Shown here one piece after another: positions 45,061 to 56,707 of a stretch of 64,000 bases of DNA. Within the stretch, counting starts at the first letter, position 1. Each line of letters opens with the position of its first letter. The stretch is taken from NCBI GenBank assembly GCA_003255065.1, contig QAOA01001795.1, positions 126,060-190,059 on the forward strand. Direction: 5' to 3'. The DNA comes from Cercis canadensis (lineage: Eukaryota; Streptophyta; Magnoliopsida; Fabales; Fabaceae). The translations under genes were made by a program, and so were the position numbers. The notes below the pieces were generated by a model, which was not told the DNA's origin, ran no database searches, and worked only from the letters and a program-made list of their open reading frames with translations.

Positions 45061-45975
45061 ACGACATTGCATGGAGCATAATATATGAAGTGTGCATTTT
45101 TGTTTTTTGTTTTTTTTTNTAATTAATCCACTTTATATGTCACATGATAATTTAAAATGACATGTAAGTCTCTAACGTGTTACACAAGCAGTTAACGATG
45201 ACACGTCAGTAATTCCGTCACCTATTAACAGACCTGACTAACGGAGGACCATTTTGTAGTTATATATCTTTGAAGGACGATTTTGTTGAACCGCGAATCT
45301 TTCGAGGACTAAAATGTAGGTTTACTCTTGAATTTTCTAAGGAGCCAAGGCGGATATGTCATGCCAACAACTACGTATGAAATATAATTCTTGACATATT
45401 ATTTCTTAATTTATAAATATAATATTTCATAATTTGTCAATTGTAAATTCAAGAGTTTGACACTCAACCGCTTAGTCCAATGCCAAATAATAATGATGGA
45501 AAACAGAAAAAAAGAAAAAGAAGGAAAAGAATATTCTGATAATAGAACCTCATATCTTTTTGGGTTTATTGACCTCAATATTACAATTTGGCAAAAAATT
45601 TATACAACTTTCACAGTTTTTAAAAAAATTTAAAACTAAAAGAAAAAATATTTTTGCATTGTGGGGCCTACCGAACACGCTAGCTGCCAGCTGACATATC
45701 CCCACTAGACATGCCGGCTGATAGATGGTGTGTCCCCTCTTGTCCCAGCCTATGTCAACATGGAGTCAGCGTTGTGTTAGCATGGCAAGTTGACTGGATT
45801 TAACATGGGGACACGCTAGACGCCATGTGGCATGTCTCCACAGGACCCGTCATCGGCCCAATTGTCTGTCGACACGTGGCACCTTCCTTTTCCTTTTTCT
45901 TTTCTTCCCTCCCTATTTCACTATCCGCTGGTCCCTCTCTACTTCTTTTCCTCATCTTCTGCCCCTCCTCATTCT

Positions 45976-46007
<32 letters not shown>

Positions 46008-46150
46008 TCCTTTTTCTTCTTCTTCTTCTTTTGGTCATCAATTTTTGGTCTTGTCTCCTACAAATTATTGTTCTTCTTCTTCTTCTTCTGGTCCTCACTA
46101 AATTTTTTTTTTTTTTTTGTCTCCACTATAAGACATTTATTAGATTATAT
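45061..46150. other. repeat-like spacer with a pyrimidine-rich part
   Basis: The first 400 bp contain phrases such as ctaacggaggaccattttgtag and gaggactaaaatgtag that look like decayed dispersed repeats. A single N is at 45119 in a T run. From 45860 to 46120 the plus strand is a long pyrimidine tract. ORFs in it are low-complexity (Ser/Leu/Phe runs) and not real. A tandem TTC repeat is listed separately. Confidence 0.5.
45970..46089 (+). repeat. (TTC)n microsatellite, interrupted
   Basis: Two runs of ttc units (about 45970-46031 and 46071-46089) within a pyrimidine tract that ends 60 bp before the PMD gene start. A TTC tract in this position could lie in the leader or promoter of that gene. 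Confidence 0.8.
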
Positions 46151-47968
46151 GACACATCAATTTTTACTATCAGGACCACAAGATTCTACTTTATTAATTG
46201 CACAAAAAAATTATATATCGACGAAAGTATGAGATAGAGAAGTAAGCAATTTACTAATATTTTTGTGAAGCAATTTTAATTTATAAATTTTTTTTGAATA
46301 TATTATTGTAATTTTCTTAGTAAAATGTTGTAATTTTTTAAATAATAATTAAAATTGGTTGATATAGTTGTACGCCCTCGAAGTCTTGGAAGAATATATA
46401 GACCTAACGATCGGGTTATGGAATACATTAGAATGACAAGTTTTGGTGGGGTTGCAATTTCTGAACCTCTTCTAATAAATGTCTAATTAATATCTGCATT
46501 AGTTGAACGGTGGAAGTAAGAGACACATACAATTCACATGCTCGGCAGTGAGTATTACTCTTTAAGATGTGGAGGTGTTACTTGGTCTACCTATTAATAG
46601 GAATGCAATAACAAAGTATACTAGTTACTCATGGAATGAGCTTTGTGGGGAACCGCTAAGTGTAACCTCAATTGATTGAGCTTTAGCTGGGGAAAGGTTG
46701 AAATTGAGCTGGCTTTCCTAGACATTTGGTCAATGTCCAAATAATGCTATAGATGATGTCGTACAACAATATGCTAGAGGACATATACTTCGTCTAATTG
46801 GCATGTGACTTATGTCTGATAGAATTGAAAATTACGATCATGTTATGTATTTGAAGTTACTGGAGAATTGGGATGAAGTTGGGAGATTCAACTAGGGATC
46901 TACAATTCTTGCATATCTTTATAGGAGTCTCAGCATGGCTTCTCTTAAGCAAACTGATAATTTCGCAGGTTGTTGTGTCTTGCTTCAGTGTTGGGCTTGT
47001 GAGAAATTTCCTTCTATAGCTCCGAGGCGAGTAGATCGTGACCTAACTGGGCCACTTGTGACTAGGTCAATATATGAACTTTTAGTTTATTTATAATTAA
47101 GCTACATTAGCATTAACAGTAGTCAATTAGATTGCATGAAAATACTGTATCTCATCAATAATTTCGTCAAATTTTAGAAATATTATATTACAGTGACATA
47201 ATTTTTGTAGTGTAATAGACGTAATTAGTTGTACATAAATCTAAAAATAAATGTGAAATAATTATGCTACATGGCATGAAGGTTGTCAATTTTAGAAACA
47301 TGATTAATGTCTATTCAATGTGGATAATATATACTGTGTTTTTGAAATATTTTAGGTGGAAATCTCCTTTAGTTTGGACGAGTATTGCTTGGGGCTCTGA
47401 TTAGAAGGGGTATCGACAAGGCTTTGATCTACTTGGAATTGATTATGTAAGAATACTTATTAGTAGTAAATAATCTATGTCATTTATTAGTTGAATTTGT
47501 TGTATGAAATATTAATCATGTTATTAATGTTTAATATGAACAGATTGTGTGACAATCATATAGTAGGACATTGATGGCACTATTGTGTTAGGGGGCATGA
47601 GATTTGGGCTTCTAAGGTGCCCTTGATATGTTATCACATTGTAGAGCACCATAATCCATATCGGGTTATGCGTCAATTTGGGAGTAGACAACACATTTCA
47701 AGAGAAATAATTATTTATAATGCACAGTTACATATTGTAAATATGAGAGGGAAGCAGGCTACGTTGTGGACTTTGCATCATATTGAGCACAATTTGCAGT
47801 GGGATGATCGACGTTTATTGACATCGCCCAACAGCAGGCACATCCTCATTAGCCTTCACCTCAATAGGGTTGGGGTCTTCAGCAAGGTTGGGGACCTCAG
47901 CAAGCCGAACCTCAGCAGAGTTGGAGACCACAGTTGGGATGGCCTTATTAGCCCACTCAACTTTTGAA
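46151..47968 (+). pseudogene. plant mobile domain (PMD / MAIN-like) gene, decayed, introns preserved
   Basis: The start MTHQFLLSGPQDSTLLIAQKN resembles the N-terminus of MAIN-like proteins. The PMD itself is readable in pieces: VMEYIRMTSFGGVAI, LISALVERWK, DVEVLLGLPINRNAITKYTS, SWNELCGEPLSVTS, RGHILRLIGM, MYLKLLENWDEVGRF and STILAYLYRSLSMASLKQTD then FAGCCVLLQCWACEKFPSIA. Two introns keep GT-AG ends (about 47075-47356 and 47449-47543). A later exon reads VPLICYHIVEHHNPYRVMRQ and FGSRQHISREI. Multiple stops and frame changes make it non-functional. PMD proteins occur as host genes (MAIN, MAIL1 in meristem maintenance and silencing) and as cargo of transposons. Confidence 0.82.
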
Positions 47969-48454
47969 TGACCAATATCAGGCATTTGTGGCGCGCCTAA
48001 CTGCGATGTTTGTGCAATTTGGAGTGTTCATATCGATGATGTAACCCCATTCAATGCAACCCCATTTAAAAGCTATGAATGTTAACTTTCTTGGATCTAC
48101 AAATATACAGTTGAATTGTGTTATCACCGTTTCCTTATTTTGGCAAAGGAAGCATGGTCATAAATTTGACTTAAAACTCATTAATTAGATGCCAAAATAA
48201 TTTAGAGAATCTTTTAGTTAGTCCATTTTGATAATTTTTGTTATCAAGTTCTATTAAGCAGTTAACCAATCGTTGACTATTTGTGATAAAGGTGCTATCA
48301 TAAGTTTAGAGCATCTTTTGGTTTAACACTGGATGACAGTTTTTAAGTGTTAAGTTATGATAAAGTTAAAAGGTAGCTAGAAAGTGCCTAACTTTTCTAA
48401 AAATGATAAAGATAAAAGTAGTTAACCTTCCAAGAGTTTCTGCTAGCATAGAGT

Positions 48455-49640
48455 GATGCAGTGATTGTATGGAATATGTGTGTTATATTATTAGTTGATC
48501 ATTTAAGAAGGGGAACTAGGAGAAGAGTAACTTGGGATCATCATAATAGGGCTATGGTGAGATATATCAATTTTCAAAGGATAGTTTATATTAGTGATAC
48601 AACTTGCATTGAAAATACTAGGATGGATATGAGGTGCTTTCATAAGTTGTGAGTTAGTGAAAGCTATTGGGATGCTTGTACCAACTAAGTACATGGGTGT
48701 AGAAGAGCAAGTTGTAATATTTTTGCACATTTTATCTCATGATGTCAAAAATAGAGTAATTAAAAGACAATTTATGAGGTCTGGTGAAACAATAAGTAGA
48801 TAGTTCAACAAGGTCTTGCATGCTGTATTGAGATGTTACATAGTTTTACTCAAGCAACTTGAACCTGTGCCTAAAAATTCCACTGATGAACGTTGGAAAT
48901 GGTTCAAGGTAATGTTACAAATATAAAAATTTAGGAATTATTACTTTATTATTTAAGGAATAAAAGGTAATGCTACTTTTTTGTTTGTTTGCAATCAATA
49001 GAATTGTGTAAGAGCTCTAGATAGGACATACATAAAGTTAAATGTCTTACAAGCTGATAAGGCTAGATATTGGACTAGGAAGGGTGAGATAGCAACAAAT
49101 GTGTTAGGAGTTTGTTCTCAAGATTTACAATTTATCTATGTCTTAGCTGGATGGGAGGAATCAACTTCAAATTCTAGGTTCCTTAGAGATGCTATATATC
49201 ATAGGAATGGATTGAAGGTGCCAAAATGTACTTTAATTTAATTTAGAGTGTCAATTTTTATTTTTTTTTGAGATTGGTGCTTTTTAGTTTTTTTAATAAG
49301 TTTTCTAAGTGATGATTATTGTTTTTTAGGTTGTTATTATTTGTGAGATGCTGACTATATGAATGGGGAAGGGTTCCTTGCACCTTATAGAAAACAAAGA
49401 TATCATCTTAGTGAATGGAGGCAAGGGGCACAACCTGCAACACTACAAGAGTTTTTTCACATGAAACATGCTTCTGCTAGGAATGCCATAGAAAGATGTT
49501 TTGGTTTGTTAAAAGGACATTGGGGAATTTTAAGAGCCAAATTCTTTTATCTTGTGTCAGGATAATTACTGCATGTTGCTTGCTTCGTAATCACATTAGA
49601 AGGGAAATGGCAGTGGACACTTTGCAAATATAAATTCTAT
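48455..49640 (+). pseudogene. PIF/Harbinger-type (HARBI1-like) transposase, decayed
   Basis: Plus-strand pieces include YISDTTCIENTRMDMRCFH, LKQLEPVPKNSTDERWKWF, ADKARYWTRKGEIATNVLG, CSQDLQFIYVLAGWEES and MNGEGFLAPYRKQRYHLSEW. They end with HASARNAIERCFGLLKGHWG and the LRNHIRREMAVD-like end. The order and the GFLAPYR / ERCFGLLKGRWG-type segments identify the DDE transposase of plant PIF/Harbinger elements. Two introns with GT-AG ends are visible (about 48909-49001 and 49230-49329). Early part has frame changes near 48650 and 48800. Terminal inverted repeats and a Myb-like partner were not found. Confidence 0.85.
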
Positions 49641-49913
49641 ATTTGGGGAAAAATTTCTATATAAATTCCTACTATTTCATTATTTTTCCTTNGCTTCTGC
49701 TATGAATGCCATAGAAAGATGTTTTGGTTTGTTAAAAGGACGCTGGGGAATTTTAAGAGCCAAATTCTTTTATCTTGTGTCAGGATAATTACTGCATGTT
49801 GCTTGCTTCGTAATCACATTAGAAGGGAAATGGCAGTGGACACTTTGCAAATATAAATTCTATATTTGGGGAAAAATTTCTATATAAATTCCTACTATTT
49901 CATTATTTTTCCT
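49470..49913. repeat. 221-bp direct duplication around a single N
   Basis: 49470-49690 and 49693-49913 carry the same end of the transposase gene (gcttctgcta...) with very few differences, joined by a single N at 49692. Same pattern as at 5836: probably unmerged contig ends. Confidence 0.8.
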
Positions 49914-50640
49914 TTCATGAGAATCAAGGTGCAATTTTTTGATACACTACAGTTGATCATATGTTGTTGAGTTTGCAGCTCTCTAAATGTGTTTGGTTTG
50001 CTTAGGTAAATTCAAGGAGAAAATCTTCTTCGTCACCTTTTCAAAACCGGCAAACATTACTACCATCATGCAGAAACTGTTAACCAATTGGAAATTTTGC
50101 TCCAGTCAATTGAGGAAAGTCCAATTCTGTTGGTATTGAATGATGTCAGACCTTCTCATTGTTGGCATGGGAGACAAGATTCTTTTTCAAAATGTGACAG
50201 ATTACTAAATTCATAATGAATAGAAAAAGGCTATAAATGTGCACGTAAGCAACTATCTTTGCCATATGTACACACCGTTTGGCATGTCATCAGTTTACTA
50301 ACGGTGTTATCTGACAGTAGGAAAGCCACAATGAAAGTATAAGGACCCCACTTAAAAGAAAATAAACTATAGGGACTTATTTGAATTTTCGTTTAAGTTA
50401 TAAGAACTCAAAGCATAATTAAAGATTTTTGATTTTTCATGGAAACCATATTTTCTTAAAACTAGGACCATGTCTCACCTTAAAAGGTTTAAAATAAAAA
50501 GCTTCAAGCAACAACCAAAGGAAGACGTATAAGACAACAAGAAAGGCTAACATACCATAAAATTAACTGTTAACCATCTTCCACTTATCAACATAAAAGA
50601 ATATGCCACTTAGTTGACATCTAAGGTATACTGTTTTCAA
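49914..50640. other. no recognisable gene
   Basis: Contains repeat-like phrases (ctaacggtgttatctgacag, actatagggacttattt) similar in style to those near 45230-45320, suggesting decayed dispersed repeats. No ORF with family resemblance. Confidence 0.4.
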
Positions 50641-50849
50641 GATCATAGTCTGATGTAGCTCATGGTTTTAGGTGCAACAACATAAGCATGTGAGTAGAGA
50701 CATTACGTGGCTCACTTGGTCATATACTGCCCCCATTTGGGGAGTCTCCATGTTGGGGTTCAAGCAAAAATTTGTACTTAGTTTTTCAAGATGAAATTGA
50801 AATAACTTCATAAAACTCAAACAGGAAAAGAAATTTGAGCTCTCCACCT

Positions 50850-51440
50850 TGAACTGGAGTTGACTTGTCTGGCTAGGAGGCAGCTCACTCAGCCATTTCA
50901 GAGAGCCGACACAAAATCGGCACCTTCTTTTATCAATGTAGAAGTAATTTCTGGAAACAAAAAACAACATTGTTTTTAACATCCTTATCAACGACATGCC
51001 TGCATAAGCTGCCACATGCGATGAAAAGTTCTTTGACAATCCCATAGTTGCTTGAGTCAGAAATCAAATGAAAGCATAATTTCAAATGATAGGAAATTTA
51101 TCAGATTGATATAGCTGATGCCAGAATGAGATCGCAAGAGAAAAACCATGGGCATCCTCCAAGTAGCTGTAGACCTGAGAAATCCTTGTGTACTTAAAAG
51201 AGCAATACTCTTATAAACACAAAAATGTGTGGGTCCTGCAGATTTTTGTGTGAGTCTCACAATTTTTTTTTTCTATGAGAATACTACTTTTGAAGTAACA
51301 AATTTCCCTATAGACCTTGGCACCAATAATATAAAACCAGAAACACCAATGTTTTCCAAGGAAATCCCGTGTCTCAGCTTCCAGTAGGACACCTTCCCTC
51401 TCCCCAATTTTTCTTGCAACAAATTCACTGAATTTTATCT
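50850..51440 (-). pseudogene. MnmA/TRMU-type tRNA 2-thiouridylase, 3' exon remnants
   Basis: Minus-strand pieces: KIKFSEFVARKIGEREGVLL and EAETRDFLGKHWCFWFYIIG (exon about 51316-51440, donor CCAAG/GTCTAT), then GLQLLGGCPWFF near 51130-51170, then VSRNYFYIDKRR and VGSLKWLSELPPSQ near 50860-50990. This is the order of the catalytic and C-terminal parts of tRNA-specific 2-thiouridylase, which adds sulphur to U34 of certain tRNAs. Substitutions at otherwise conserved positions, frame changes and a missing remainder show it is decayed. The preceding exon lies at 57534-57617, beyond a copia insertion. Confidence 0.75.
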
Positions 51441-51521
51441 CTGGCCCAAAAGGTAAATACATATAGCTATAATCAACAACTGTCAACAAGAAATGCGCTT
51501 CAAAACGTGTCAAAGAACAAG

Positions 51522-51706
51522 AACTAGTTACCATTATCCAAATGGGCATTACCATATAATGATAACAACATGTGTCATTTTCCCTTTCAGTCATCCACAT
51601 TCAAAAAAATTTGAAGACCAATCCAGATTTACAGAGATATTAATATATTTCCAAGCATAACATATTGACATAGAGATGTATTTTATGTGAACCAGTTGCT
51701 TAGTTG
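51522..51706. repeat. intron segment repeated at 57359-57527
   Basis: ctagttaccattatccaaatggg... to gtgaaccagttgct occurs on both sides of the minus-strand copia element, with small indels. It belongs to the intron of the MnmA-like pseudogene. On the right the copy abuts the copia LTR directly. On the left about 290 further bases intervene. Confidence 0.8.
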
Positions 51707-51998
51707 ATTCATACAATTTATTTTAGTTATAACTTAGTAATTTATTTTTTGCTTTTCCTTCGGCAGTCCTACAATAGTTTAGGTAGAGGGAGCAAGAGAG
51801 ATTAAAGAAACTTTAACAATCTAAAATTGAAAAAAAGAAAAGTAATAGGTTTTATATCTAAAATATCAAACTAGCTTAGAGGTCATGAATACATATAAAG
51901 TGTGACATGAGTTGAAGTTTCTTATGAGATTAACCTTTAGTTAGATGTGAATTAAACTTTCTATATTATAATGTAGTACTTATTAGCAATTTCTCACA

Positions 51999-52650
51999 TG
52001 AGATTAAAAATACCATAAAAATAACACAACACCTAGATCTAATATTCCCACTTGTGCAATTAAATAGAACCAACAAGCCACAAAATCCAAACAACCAGAA
52101 TACACCACACTGATAATCCAATCACCAAGAATAAATAGCAACAGGAAAACTAAATCAGGCACACCAATTTTTAAAGTGGAAAACCCCTTTGAACAAGGGT
52201 GAAAATCACGGGACCTAATCCAGCAAAATCTCCACTATAACAGTAATCAATGGGTACACAGGAGTTCACCACAAATACTATGGGACAATATAATACCAAA
52301 ACTCCACAATAGCAAACACTCCCTAACTACACAAATAAGCCCAAATAGGCTATACAAAGTAAATCCATTAGAGAAGAAAAAATAACGATCTGACTATACA
52401 AGACGAAGCTCAACACTCCAGGAATAACATACTGAAATTTCGCCTAAATCTGAGCACAAATAATCATCTGATTATCAAGCTGAAGTGACTGAAATTTTCT
52501 TTCCTCTTCCAGCCAGTATCTTCTCAAAAAATGGAGACTCTCCATCTCTTTTCCTTTTTCTTTTTTTTAAAACCAAAACTTGCCAAGCAAGTTTTACTTG
52601 CTTTGGTAAAATTCAATGTGGGCCCCACTTGGGGAGTAACCCACCTGACA
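51999..52650 (-). repeat. 3' LTR of minus-strand copia
   Basis: Matches the LTR at 56708-57358 over its whole length, except that the outer ten bases differ (TGAGATTAAA versus TGTTGGGGAA) although spacing is the same. The inner end is CCTGACA next to the PPT. Confidence 0.85.
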
Positions 52651-52663
52651 ATCTCCCCTTCAC
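52651..52663 (-). promoter_or_regulatory. polypurine tract of minus-strand copia
   Basis: Minus-strand GTGAAGGGGAGAT directly precedes the 3' LTR. Confidence 0.75.
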
Positions 52664-54373
52664 GACTCAAGTGGGGCGTAGCTCAACTAAGCTTGTCATC
52701 TCCTTGCAAGTAGCAAATTTCTCTGTAGGCAAGATCTTAGCCAACATATCTGAGCCATTATCATCAGTATGGATCTTCTCAAATGAAAACTGCTTCAACT
52801 CAATTGCTTCTCAAATCCAGTGATACCTTACATTAATGTGTTTGGTTCGAGAGTGAAATGCTGGATTCTTAGCTAAATGAATAGCACTCTGACAATCACA
52901 ATATAAAACATACTTCTCTTGAGTAAGACCCAACTCTTGCAAAAATCTTTGCATCCACAAAATTTCTTTACCAGCTTCTGAGATAGCCATATACTCAGCC
53001 TCAATGGTAGACGATGCAACAGACTTCTATAGCTTTGACTACCATGACACAGCTCCCCCTGCAAAGGTCATTATATAACCAGAAGTGGATTTTCTGGTAT
53101 CATAATCCCCTCCATGATCTAAGCCTGTAAAACCATCCAATATAGGTTTACTAGTGCCAAAACACAAACAAACTCTAGAGGTACCCCGTAGATATCTAAG
53201 TATCCACTTAACAGCATTCCAATGCTCTTTACCAGGATTGGAGAGAAACCGGCTGACAACATCAATTGCAAAAGCAATATCCGGCCTAGTGCAAAACATA
53301 GCATACATCAGGCTGCCAACAACATACTTATAAGGAACTTTCTTCATTTCTTCTTTACTCTCCTTACTTGTAGGACATTGCATGGAATTTAACTTGAAGT
53401 GCCCTGCAAATGGAGTGCTAACGGGCTTACACTTGTCCATGTTAAACCTCTCCAAAATCTTCTCAATGTACCTCTCTTGAGATAGCCACAATCTGCCATT
53501 CTTTCTGTCCTGCGAGATACTCATGCCAAGTATTTGTTGTATAGGTCCCAAATCCTTCATGGCAAAAGACTTGCTCATGTCTCTTTTCAAATTCTGAATC
53601 TTGTTTGTATCATGGCCAACAATTATCATGTCATTAACATAAATCAACAAAATAATAAAACCACCATCAGAGAATTTCTTGATAAACACACAGTGATCAG
53701 AAGAAGTCTTACTGTACCTATGATTAATCATAAAAGAATCAAACTTCTTGTACCACTGCCTTGATGCTTGCTTCAAACCATACAAGCTCTTCTTCAATTT
53801 GCAAACAATATGCTCTTTGCCTTTAACTCTGAAACCCTCTGGTTGCTCCATATAAATCTCCTTTTCTAAGTCACCATGGAGAAATGTTGTCTTCACATCA
53901 AGCTACTCAATCTCCAAGTTCAAGCTAGCAACTAGTCCAAGCATAATTCTAATAGAAGACATCTTAACGACAGGAGAGAAAATTTCTTCAAAATCAACAC
54001 CTTGAACTAGACTATAACCCTTCACAACCAACCTTGCCTTGTACGTTGGCTGTGACATACTCTCATATGCTTTTAACTTATATACCCACTCGTTCTTGAG
54101 TGCCTTCGTGCCCTTAGGCAATTTCACAAGTTCGTATGTGTTATTCTCTTGCAGATATTGCATTTCTTCTTGCATAGCTTTCAACCACTTGTCTTTCTCC
54201 TCAAGTGACATAGCCTCTACAAAGCTCTCTAGCTTTCCCCCATCAGTAAGCAACAAATATTCATGTGGTAAATACTTCTCAGAAGGTCGGGGCTCTCTGG
54301 TAGATCTTCTCAATTGAGGTTCAATTGGTGGTCTAGGAGATACTGGTTCAACTGGGGTATCCTGGTGTGTCAC
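52664..54373 (-). pseudogene. copia RT and RNase H, catalytically altered
   Basis: The linker region EPRPSEKYLPHEYLLLTDGG and EEMQYLQENNTYELVKLPKG leads to NEWVYKLKAYESMSQPTYKA and the RT core: KTTFLHGDLEKEIYMEQPEG, LYGLKQASRQWYKKFDSFM. The catalytic box reads LLIYVNDMIIVGHD, so one of the two metal-binding Asp residues is Asn. RNase H reads GDYDTRKSTSGY and AGGAVSW followed by a TAG stop. Beyond it, EAEYMAISEAGKEI-type sequence continues with further stops to about 52790. The two open stretches 53039-53896 and 53903-54373 are in one frame apart from a stop between them. Confidence 0.88.
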
Positions 54374-55410
54374 TGGCTCATCAACTGTGTCCCCACCTTC
54401 CGCCTGTACATATCTCCCCCATAATCAACATTTACCATAGGTGAAGGGTTTGAGTCTAAATCAGTATAACTAACTACTAGAGTAGGCTTATCAATCTTAT
54501 CAAAATCTTCAATGGTCTGGTCTTCAAAAAATATCACATCTCTGCTTCTAATAAGTTTCTTTTCAGCTAGATCCCAAAACTTGTATCCGAACTCATCATG
54601 ACGATAACCCATGAAGACATACTGTTTAGATTTCCCATCAAGCTTGGATCTCTCATCACTTGAAATGTGAACAAATGCCCTACAGCCAAACACCCTCAAG
54701 TGGCTGTAAGAAACATCTCTACCAGTGCATACCCTATCTAGAATGTCATCACCAAGAGGAATGGAAGGAGACAAATTTATCACATGCACTGCAGTATGCA
54801 AAGCTTCAGCCCATAAAACTTTAAGACAGTTTGGAATGAGACAACATGCACCTGATTCTCTCATTTAAAATATGGTCATCCTCTTAGCAACCCCATTATG
54901 TTGTGGAGTCTTAGGAACTGTCTTCGCAAGCTTTATGCCATGTTCTCTACAATAATGCTCAAATGGACCCTTGTATTCACCACCATTATCAGATCTAACA
55001 CACTTTAATTTTCTTCCAATTTCCCTCTCAACTTTTGCATGAAATTGCTTGAAGGCTTCAAGTACCTGATCTTTAGATTTCAAAGAGAAAACCCACACTT
55101 TTCTAGAGTGGTCATCAATAAAAGTAACATAATATAAAGCACCACCAAGTGATCTAGAATCCATGTAACAAACATCAGTATGAACCAAATCCAACACATG
55201 TGATCTCCTATGCGGAGGTAAACTATGAAATGCAACCCTATGTTGCTTGCCAACTAAACAATGAGTGCAAGTCTTTAGAGACATACCTCTTGTGAGAAGA
55301 AGTTTATGCTTGGTGAGGATGTCAAATCCTTTCTCACTCATGTGACCAAGACGCATGTACCATATAACTGTGGAGGAATCCTCAACTGTACACATCTCCC
55401 CCTTGCACAA
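54374..55410 (-). pseudogene. copia integrase, catalytic Glu replaced
   Basis: HHCC part: WYMRLGHMSEKGFDILTKH and CTHCLVGKQHRVAFH. Core: HTDVCYMDSRSLGG, FIDDHSRKVWVFSLKSKDQ and RSDNGGEYKG. The third acidic residue is lost: TPQHNGVAKRM shows Lys where copia integrases have Glu. A stop after that separates it from RESGACCLIPNCLKV and HLRVFGCRAFVHISSDERSK, the downstream integrase region. An A to G-type change of the Glu codon and the nearby stop make it inactive. Confidence 0.85.
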
Positions 55411-55416
55411 CTTTAC

Positions 55417-56650
55417 CTACATCTTGTAAAGAGTAGAAAGTTTTTCTCCCTTTGTAACTACTAAAGTCCCTCTAGTGAGTTTCCATTTGTCTCCACCAAA
55501 GTAGCTCTCATAGCCCTCATCATCAAGCATTCCAGTGGAAAGTAGGTAATTACACATGTCTAGGACATGTCTGACATTCTTCAAGACCAACTTGCATCCA
55601 ATATCAATTTTCAAACAAATAGTGCCCAAACCAACAATTTTGCATGAACCTTCATTACCCATCCTAATTGTGTCATAATCACCAGAAGTGTAGAATGTGA
55701 AGAAACCACGCCTAGGAGTAACATGGTATGAGGCAGCTGAATCAACAATCCAAGTAGAATCCTCAAATGTGAGATTCACAAAGTTCGCATCATATGCTAG
55801 ATGAACATCACCTACAGATGCAACTGTAATAGTATCTTTATCATCTCTATTTTCTTCACCTTTTTCCTTGGCCTTTCCCTTTTTCAGCTTGAAGCAATCC
55901 TTTTTCATATGCCCCATCTTGTGATAGTAGAAACACTTAACATTTTTCCTGTTTCTTGACTTGGATCTCCCTCTTGACTTGCTACTACTGTCAGAGTCAT
56001 GAGATTTTCTATTATGAGTTCTCCCCCTCGCCTCTGACTGAGTATTGGAACTAATGCCATGTTCCTTTCTTCTAGTTTCTTCATTCAACATACTATCTTT
56101 AACCATAGCCATAGTCACCTTGCCACCTGAAGCTGAATTACTCAAGGTCACAACCAGAGTTTCCCAACTATCAGGTAAGGAGCCAAGTAATAGCAATGCT
56201 TGTAACTCATCTTCCAAAACCAAGCCCATAGTTGACAACTTGTTTATCAACTCCTAAAAGCTAATCAAATGATCGCTCATTGAATTGCCATCTCTGTATT
56301 TCAGATTAACAAGCTTCCTGATCATGAAAGCTTTGTTTGTAGCATTCTTCCGCTATACATATTTGCCAGCTTGTCACATAAATTCTTAGCATTTTTCTCA
56401 TTAGCTACATGGTGATAGACATTATCATCAATCCATTACCTGATAACATTAATAGCCTTCCTGTTTAATCTTTCCCATTCATTATCAGATTTACCATCAG
56501 GTCTACTTGCTTCACCCTTAATAGGATCATACAAATCCTTGTACTCTAGCAAGTCCATCCTTCTATTTTTCCATATAGAATAATTTGTAGTATTTAATTT
56601 GATCATAACATTGCCTAAACTGCTTTCCTCCATTTAATCACACAGAACAA
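55417..56650 (-). pseudogene. copia Gag and protease, with stops
   Basis: Gag begins MEESSLGNVMIKLNTTNYSI and WKNRRMDLLEYKDLYDPIKG (56436-56633), then frame changes and stops lead to LSTMGLVLEDELQALLLLGS. A Ser/Arg-rich basic stretch precedes a zinc knuckle CFYYHKMGHMKKDC in which the second Cys is Tyr. Protease follows with STWIVDSAASYHVTP: Asp retained, Gly to Ala. The rest runs to GEKLSTLYKM and a stop at 55417. Confidence 0.85.
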
Positions 56651-56692
56651 CAACAATATTAAATCTCTGATACCCATAACAGAATTAACCAC

Positions 56693-56704
56693 GCTCTGAT
56701 ACCA
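56693..56704 (-). promoter_or_regulatory. primer-binding site of minus-strand copia
   Basis: Minus-strand TGGTATCAGAGC lies three bases from the LTR end, matching initiator tRNA-Met. Confidence 0.9.
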
Positions 56705-56707
56705 CTT

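Noticed and set aside
45825-46237. Overlapping Ser/Leu/Phe-rich open stretches in three plus frames
   Set aside because: They are translations of the TTC-rich pyrimidine tract. Only the last few codons (from 46151) resemble a PMD N-terminus and are used there.
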